The notes beneath the pieces were generated by a model. That model saw nothing but the letters and a program-made list of their open reading frames with translations, had not been told where the DNA came from and ran no database searches. From Bacteroidales bacterium (GTDB taxonomy: Bacteria; Bacteroidota; Bacteroidia; Bacteroidales; UBA4417): 11,521 nucleotides of DNA. The DNA is taken from contig JANXXZ010000344.1 of assembly GCA_025350385.1 (NCBI GenBank), positions 1 to 11,521 of the forward strand, in the 5' to 3' direction. Shown one piece after another: positions 7,760 to 11,521 of the stretch (position 1 is its first letter; every line of letters begins with the position of its first letter). Both the position numbers and the translations under genes were made by a program.

Positions 7760-8548
7760 ATGAAAGAAGTTACAACAATTAAGTTATCGATGGCATCGGA
7801 TATTGCTACGATAAGCCTTTCCCGGCCCGAAATCCGGAACGCATTTAATGAGGTGATGATCCGGGAGATCACATCAGCATTTCGTGAAATTGAAAAAGAT
7901 GAAAGTATAAGAGCAGTTATCCTGAAAGGAGAAGGAAAGACTTTCTGTGCCGGGGCCGACCTGAACTGGATGCGTGATGTAGCCGGCTACTCTTTTGAAC
8001 AAAACTACGAGGAAAGTTACAGGCTTTCTCAGTGCTTTTATACTATATATACATGCACCAAACCTACGATTGCAGTTGTTCACGGGGCTGCTATCGGCGG
8101 TGCCAACGGACTGCTGGCTGCCTGTGATATTGCCATCTGCGATGATGACACCGTTTTTTCGCTCAGTGAGGTGAAAATAGGGATTGTGCCGGCCTGTATT
8201 TCGCCCTATGTAATAAAAAGGGTGGGTGAATACGGTGCCCGCGAACTTATGCTTACCGGCAGGAGGATCAACGGGAAAGAAGCGGAGCATTACCGGCTGG
8301 TTAATAAATCGTTGACGGATGCCGATTTAGAAAACTATGTAAATGGAATCACTGCTCTCCTGAAAACAAGCGGTCCCAAAGCCATTGCTCAATGCAAACA
8401 CCTGATTGACGAAGTAGCCAATAATATAACGCTGGATGAGGCTCTTGCTTTTACTGCCCACATGATTGCTGACATCCGTGCTTCTGATGAAGGCCAGGAA
8501 GGGATGGCGGCGTTTCTCGGGAAACGGAGTCCTGGGTGGGTAAAATAA
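7760..8548 (+). CDS. liuC: Enoyl-CoA hydratase/isomerase family, probable methylglutaconyl-CoA hydratase
   Basis: A 262-residue crotonase-fold protein. It probably hydrates 3-methylglutaconyl-CoA to HMG-CoA, the step after the carboxylase in leucine degradation. The oxyanion segments are FCAGADLNWM (62-71) and AIGGANGLLAACD (111-123). CAGADLxWM is typical of LiuC-type enzymes. Of the two classical crotonase glutamates, the second is present as E137 (SLSEVKIGIVP). The first (crotonase E144, 20 residues earlier) is G117. That is unusual for hydratases with two catalytic Glu, and an isomerase or another acyl-CoA activity cannot be excluded. It sits between the genes for the two carboxylase subunits on the same strand. 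Its stop codon is immediately followed by the heptamer repeat at 8548. Confidence 0.85.
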   Translation: MKEVTTIKLSMASDIATISLSRPEIRNAFNEVMIREITSAFREIEKDESIRAVILKGEGKTFCAGADLNWMRDVAGYSFEQNYEESYRLSQCFYTIYTCTKPTIAVVHGAAIGGANGLLAACDIAICDDDTVFSLSEVKIGIVPACISPYVIKRVGEYGARELMLTGRRINGKEAEHYRLVNKSLTDADLENYVNGITALLKTSGPKAIAQCKHLIDEVANNITLDEALAFTAHMIADIRASDEGQEGMAAFLGKRSPGWVK

Positions 8549-8610
8549 TTTCGGAATGTGGATTTCGGATTTCGGATTTCGGATTTCGGATTGCGGAATG
8601 TGAATGTCGG
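8548..8610 (+). repeat. Heptamer tandem repeat tract, unit ATTTCGG (9 units)
   Basis: This is exactly nine 7-base units, from the last base of the hydratase stop codon. ATTTCGG occurs at 8548, 8562, 8569, 8576 and 8583. Variants are AATGTGG (8555), ATTGCGG (8590), AATGTGA (8597) and ATGTCGG (8604). The next seven bases (AATGAAA) look like a decayed unit. Four identical units in a row form the core. The tract is the left border of the 430-base non-coding interval inside the mcc operon, and an inverted copy forms the right border. Confidence 0.93.
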
Positions 8611-8724
8611 AATGAAAAATAGCAACAAAAGGTTAGAAAACAGTTTATAATGAATTTGAAGTATCAGGGTATTCATAACAAAATCATGATCAAAACCGTT
8701 AAAACCATCTCAATAATAAGTCTG

Positions 8725-8940
8725 GTAACTAATCACTTTATAATGCGTTGATATACTCATAAATGATTAAACCACAAATTTCACAAAGGTAAATCACAAA
8801 GAACACAAAGTCTTAAATATTAGCTATTTAGTATTTATTTCACAATTTGTGCGCTTTGTGTCTTCTTAGTGTCCTTTGTGGTTAAAATACAGTATATCAG
8901 ATAATTAAATCTTTTTGTTGATAAGGTGATTAGTAACTAA
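8725..8940. repeat. Long imperfect palindrome with CACAAAG/CTTTGTG arms
   Basis: Collinear complementary blocks pair across this interval. ACTAATCAC (8728-8736) pairs with GTGATTAGT (8926-8934), TGATATACT (8749-8757) with AGTATATCA (8891-8899), and AACCACAAA (8770-8778) with TTTGTGGTT (8875-8883). CACAAAG copies at 8782, 8795 and 8804 face CTTTGTG at 8854 and 8874. The block order is mirrored, so the arms (about 90 bases each) could fold into one long bulged hairpin with an AT-rich loop near 8811-8840. CACAA-T-TTGTG at 8841-8851 is itself palindromic. The region holds no convincing reading frame. It may be a remnant or non-autonomous mobile element, or a structured RNA leader for mccA. Bases 8611-8724 between the left heptamer tract and the palindrome show nothing that I recognise. 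Confidence 0.75.
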
Positions 8941-8942
8941 AT

Positions 8943-8977
8943 CTCCAATCCGACATCCGAAATCAGAAATCCGAAAT
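8943..8977 (-). repeat. Inverted heptamer repeat tract, unit CCGAAAT (5 units), abutting the mccA start codon
   Basis: Five 7-base units: CTCCAAT, CCGACAT, CCGAAAT, CAGAAAT, CCGAAAT. Their reverse complements are ATTGGAG, ATGTCGG, ATTTCGG, ATTTCTG and ATTTCGG, so this is the 8548-8610 repeat in inverted orientation. The variant ATGTCGG is shared exactly by both tracts. The last unit supplies the A and T of the mccA ATG (8976-8978), so the repeat forms the entire proximal leader and no Shine-Dalgarno site is present. Confidence 0.9.
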
Positions 8978-10973
8978 GATAAATAAACTCCTGATAGCCA
9001 ACCGCGGTGAGATTGCAGTCCGGATTATCCGAACAGCAAAGCGGATGGGCATTCGCACCGTCGCAGTGTTTTCGCAGATTGACAACGAAGGCCTGCATGT
9101 TAGCATGGCCGATGAGGCTTTTTGTATAGGGCATTCAGCCCTGAGCGATACCTATCTGAATATCCCGAAGATCATTGGAATTGCATGCGAAACAGGCTGT
9201 GATGCAGTGCATCCGGGCTATGGCTTCCTGGCCGAAAAATCTGATTTTGTAGCTTCCTGCAAAAAATCTGGACTTTTATTTGTCGGGCCCGATACCCGAT
9301 CCATGAAAATCATGGGAAATAAAATTGAAGCACGTCAGTTCGTAGATACCGTCGGGGTTCCGATTACAAGGGGCTTGACAGGTAACACTGAATTCCTCTT
9401 AAAGCATATTGATGAGGTCGGATTCCCGGTGTTGGTAAAAGCTGCGGCCGGGGGAGGGGGCAAGGGAATGCGGATCGTGAGGGCGAAAAACGAACTCGAA
9501 GAGGCCCTTGAATCAACATCGCGTGAAGCCGCAAGCTACTTTGCCGATGGAACAGTATACATTGAGAAATTTGTTGAAAACCCCCGTCATATTGAATTCC
9601 AGGTATTAGGCGACCTGCATGGAAATATAGTTCACCTTTTCGAAAGAGAATGTTCCATCCAGCGCAGGTACCAGAAAATCATAGAAGAAGCGCCTTCCCC
9701 GACACTTACAACGGAAGTACGGCAGCATATGGGCGAAGCGGCGGTAGCTATCGGGAAGGCTATCGGTTATAGCAGTGCCGGTACCATTGAGTTCCTGGTG
9801 GATTCAAATCTCGGATTCTATTTCCTCGAAATGAACACCCGGATACAGGTGGAACATCCTGTTACCGAAATGACAACCGGGATTGATATTGTGGAACAAC
9901 AGCTCAGGATTGCTGCGGGAGAGCCCTTACCCTTCAGGCAAAGCGACCTGGTGCAAAACGGTCATGCCATTGAATGCCGGATTTATGCTGAAGATCCCGC
10001 GAACAACTTTCTCCCTTCACCCGGCATCATATCACTGTATCATGAACCTTCTGGCGAACATATCCGTGTAGATTCAGGCATTACCGGCAAACCGGTAATT
10101 CAAAGCAATTTTGACCCTATGATCTCGAAACTGATTGTGTGGGGCGAAACCCGTGACAAAGCACGCATACGGATGATCCATGCCCTGCAGGACTATATTG
10201 TTCATGGAATTACCAGCAACATCAGTTTCCTGTTGTCAATCCTGAAACATAAAGAATTCATTAGCAATGTGATCTCAACTAATTACTGCGACGATCATTC
10301 CGCGGAGTTGTTAGTAGGGATTGAAGAGGAATGCCATGGGATTGAACCACTGACCCCAATCTTTGCGGCACTCGTAAGTACCTTGTTTAGACAAACCGTC
10401 CCCCGTCCCCCGTCCCCCGTCCTTTCTGCATGGGAATCTGTCGGATACTGGCGCCATCTAATGCAGCCTGTGTTTATGATGGAAAACAAAAGCCGGAAGG
10501 TTCATCTATTGGATTACAGCCGTCAAAGTGCGGAGGTTGAATTTGAAGGGGAAACCTATTCAATCCGTTACTGGCTGCTGAATGATGGCAAACTTGAACT
10601 TCAAATTAATGAAAATCATCATATTGCCTGGGTTTCACATCCTGAGCCGGGAATGGTGTTTGTAAACTGCCTGGGTCATACTTTCAATGTAGAAAGGATG
10701 GATATCCTGCCTCAACAGTCAGACTATTCTACAGCCGAAACCAGCCAGAATTCTGATCCCGGAAATATTGTTTCCCCCATGCCCGGAAAGGTGATTAAAA
10801 TTGCAGTGAGCGAAGGGCAGTCGGTTCAGAAAGGAGAACTGTTGCTGGTTGTAGAAGCCATGAAGATGGAAAACAGCATCCTGAGCCCAAGTGATGGAAC
10901 GGTGAATAGCATAAGTGTTTCGGTGGGAGATATGGTGAATGGCAGTACAAGGCTTGTGCACCTGGTTGTTTAA
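8976..10973 (+). CDS. mccA: Methylcrotonyl-CoA carboxylase, biotin-containing (alpha) subunit
   Basis: A 665-residue biotin carboxylase plus biotin-carrier subunit that charges biotin with bicarbonate using ATP and partners the beta subunit encoded upstream. The biotin carboxylase N-domain starts at residue 3 (KLLIANRGEIAVRI). The ATP-grasp glycine loop is AAAGGGGKGMRIV (156-168), FERECSIQRRYQK is at 222-234, and the catalytic EMNTRIQVEHPVTE is at 285-298 (E285, N287 and R289 match the E. coli BC residues). The BC C-domain follows (GHAIECRIYAED, 329-340). The biotinyl domain is at about 597-665 with EAMKM at 627-631, so K630 is the biotinylation site. The alpha-type assignment rests on the adjacent MCC beta gene; the domain order alone also fits propionyl- or acyl-CoA carboxylases. 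The start at 8976 gives the canonical N-terminus, but its ATG is partly formed by a heptamer repeat. A second heptamer tract codes residues 474-483 in the linker after the BC domain. Confidence 0.95.
   Translation: MINKLLIANRGEIAVRIIRTAKRMGIRTVAVFSQIDNEGLHVSMADEAFCIGHSALSDTYLNIPKIIGIACETGCDAVHPGYGFLAEKSDFVASCKKSGLLFVGPDTRSMKIMGNKIEARQFVDTVGVPITRGLTGNTEFLLKHIDEVGFPVLVKAAAGGGGKGMRIVRAKNELEEALESTSREAASYFADGTVYIEKFVENPRHIEFQVLGDLHGNIVHLFERECSIQRRYQKIIEEAPSPTLTTEVRQHMGEAAVAIGKAIGYSSAGTIEFLVDSNLGFYFLEMNTRIQVEHPVTEMTTGIDIVEQQLRIAAGEPLPFRQSDLVQNGHAIECRIYAEDPANNFLPSPGIISLYHEPSGEHIRVDSGITGKPVIQSNFDPMISKLIVWGETRDKARIRMIHALQDYIVHGITSNISFLLSILKHKEFISNVISTNYCDDHSAELLVGIEEECHGIEPLTPIFAALVSTLFRQTVPRPPSPVLSAWESVGYWRHLMQPVFMMENKSRKVHLLDYSRQSAEVEFEGETYSIRYWLLNDGKLELQINENHHIAWVSHPEPGMVFVNCLGHTFNVERMDILPQQSDYSTAETSQNSDPGNIVSPMPGKVIKIAVSEGQSVQKGELLLVVEAMKMENSILSPSDGTVNSISVSVGDMVNGSTRLVHLVV
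10396..10423 (+). repeat. Heptamer tandem repeat within mccA, unit CCGTCCC (4 units)
   Basis: CCGTCCC occurs at 10396, 10403 and 10410 and CCGTCCT at 10417, perfect 7-base periodicity over 28 bases. It encodes the Pro-rich stretch TVPRPPSPVL (residues 474-483) in the region between the biotin carboxylase and biotinyl domains. This region varies among family members, so the tract is tolerated. Because 7 is not a multiple of 3, gain or loss of one unit would shift the reading frame ahead of the biotinyl domain. Confidence 0.9.
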
Positions 10974-11047
10974 AATAGCCATTTAGAAATCGGGAATAAG
11001 CCAATGCCTGGTGTCGATCCCTTAAACCTTTTTGCGAAACATGGCTT

Positions 11048-11075
11048 CCGACTTCGGACTCCCGACTTCGGACCT
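11048..11075 (+). repeat. Heptamer tandem repeat before the acyl-CoA dehydrogenase gene, unit CSGACYY (4 units)
   Basis: Units are CCGACTT (11048), CGGACTC (11055), CCGACTT (11062) and CGGACCT (11069), alternating between CCG and CGG starts. Consecutive units are partly self-complementary (CCGACTTCGG). The tract lies in the 160-base gap between mccA and the next gene. The gap otherwise shows only two copies of AATTCCGA (11100-11107 and 11123-11130) near the next start codon and no clear terminator. Confidence 0.8.
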
Positions 11076-11133
11076 TCATTAACAGAAAAACATAAAATTA
11101 ATTCCGAACACTAAATACTGTAAATTCCGATAA

Positions 11134-11521
11134 ATGAACTTTCAACTTACCGAAGAACAGGAACTTATCCGCCAGACAGTCCGCGATTTTGCCGAACGCG
11201 AAATCAAACCAGTAGCCCAGGAACTGGATGAAAAAGAACAATTTTCACCCGAAATCACCCTGAAAATGGGTGAACTCGGACTGTTTGGAATTACCGTACC
11301 TCATGAATATGGAGGGCATGGTATGGACACGATGTCATACATCATCGCTGTGGAGGAACTGGCCCGGGTGGACGGATCACAGGCGGCAACCGTGGCGGCC
11401 CATAATTCCCTGGGGATCGGGCCTCTCTTTTACTACGGAACCGAGGAACAAAAGAAAAAATACCTTCCAGCCTTATGCACCGGAAAGGCTTTATGGGCTT
11501 TTGGTCTTACCGAGCCTGAAG
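11134..11521 (+). CDS. Acyl-CoA dehydrogenase, N-terminal part (cut by window edge)
   Basis: The ATG at 11134 opens a frame that stays open to the right edge (129 complete codons). Residues 1-40 contain the family start (LTEEQELIRQTVRDFAEREI). VPHEYGGHGMD (55-65) and EELARVDGSQAA (74-85) follow. GTEEQKKKYLP (102-112) precedes AFGLTEPE (122-129), the beginning of the FAD/substrate-binding TEPxAGSD segment, so about one third of a typical 380-residue protein is present. These flavoenzymes form the alpha,beta double bond of acyl-CoAs and pass electrons to ETF. Next to the mcc/liu genes the likely substrate is isovaleryl-CoA (LiuA role), but the NSLGIGPL segment also fits short-chain acyl-CoA dehydrogenases, so I leave the symbol open. 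Confidence 0.93.
   Translation, partial: MNFQLTEEQELIRQTVRDFAEREIKPVAQELDEKEQFSPEITLKMGELGLFGITVPHEYGGHGMDTMSYIIAVEELARVDGSQAATVAAHNSLGIGPLFYYGTEEQKKKYLPALCTGKALWAFGLTEPE

Noticed and set aside
8389..8676. Minus-strand frame crossing the ATTTCGG tract
   Set aside because: Part of it is the reverse of liuC and the rest is translated heptamer repeat (repeating RNPKSEI), so it is low-complexity with no sign of a gene.
8548..8977. CRISPR array
   Set aside because: The repeats are 7 bases long and contiguous, with no spacers, and no cas genes are present.

Overview
The window looks like a chromosomal segment of a Bacteroidota bacterium. The evidence is a secreted protein with a type IX secretion (Por/T9SS type A) C-terminal sorting tail, a DUF4251-type exported protein, two promoter-like sites close to the Bacteroidota pattern (TTTG, about 20 bases, TAnnTTTG), and a lack of strong Shine-Dalgarno sites. 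No tRNA, rRNA, CRISPR array, transposase or phage gene was seen.

Left half (1-4903, all minus strand). In transcription order: a DUF4251-like exported protein (4903-4346), a dicarboxylate/amino-acid:cation symporter (4270-2873), a 675-residue T9SS cargo protein (2598-571), and a tandem paralogue of that cargo protein (539 to the left edge). The paralogue is interrupted by a one-base frameshift near 266-269. A strong hairpin lies between the DUF4251 gene and the transporter, and a promoter-like site overlaps it.

Centre. A 283-base gap (4904-5186) separates the two divergent gene groups and contains one small inverted repeat. It is followed on the plus strand by a metallo-beta-lactamase-fold hydrolase (5187-6053).

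Right half (6112-11521, plus strand). This is a leucine/isovalerate degradation (liu/mcc) cluster: the carboxyltransferase (beta) subunit of methylcrotonyl-CoA carboxylase, a crotonase-fold hydratase fitting methylglutaconyl-CoA hydratase, the biotin-containing alpha subunit, and the N-terminal third of an acyl-CoA dehydrogenase cut by the window edge. Together they fit isovaleryl-CoA -> 3-methylcrotonyl-CoA -> 3-methylglutaconyl-CoA -> HMG-CoA. HMG-CoA lyase is not in view and could lie beyond the right edge.

The most unusual signal is non-coding. Four short tracts of 7-base tandem repeats lie within 2.6 kb of this operon (8548-8610, 8943-8977, 10396-10423, 11048-11075). Their units fit one degenerate pattern, CSGWYYY, although the actual sequence differs between tracts. 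Two of them, in inverted orientation, run from the stop codon of the hydratase gene to the start codon of the alpha-subunit gene. They enclose a long imperfect palindrome built around CACAAAG/CTTTGTG. A third tract lies inside the alpha-subunit coding region. This resembles the heptanucleotide short tandem repeats of filamentous cyanobacteria and may be an uncharacterised dispersed repeat or non-autonomous element.
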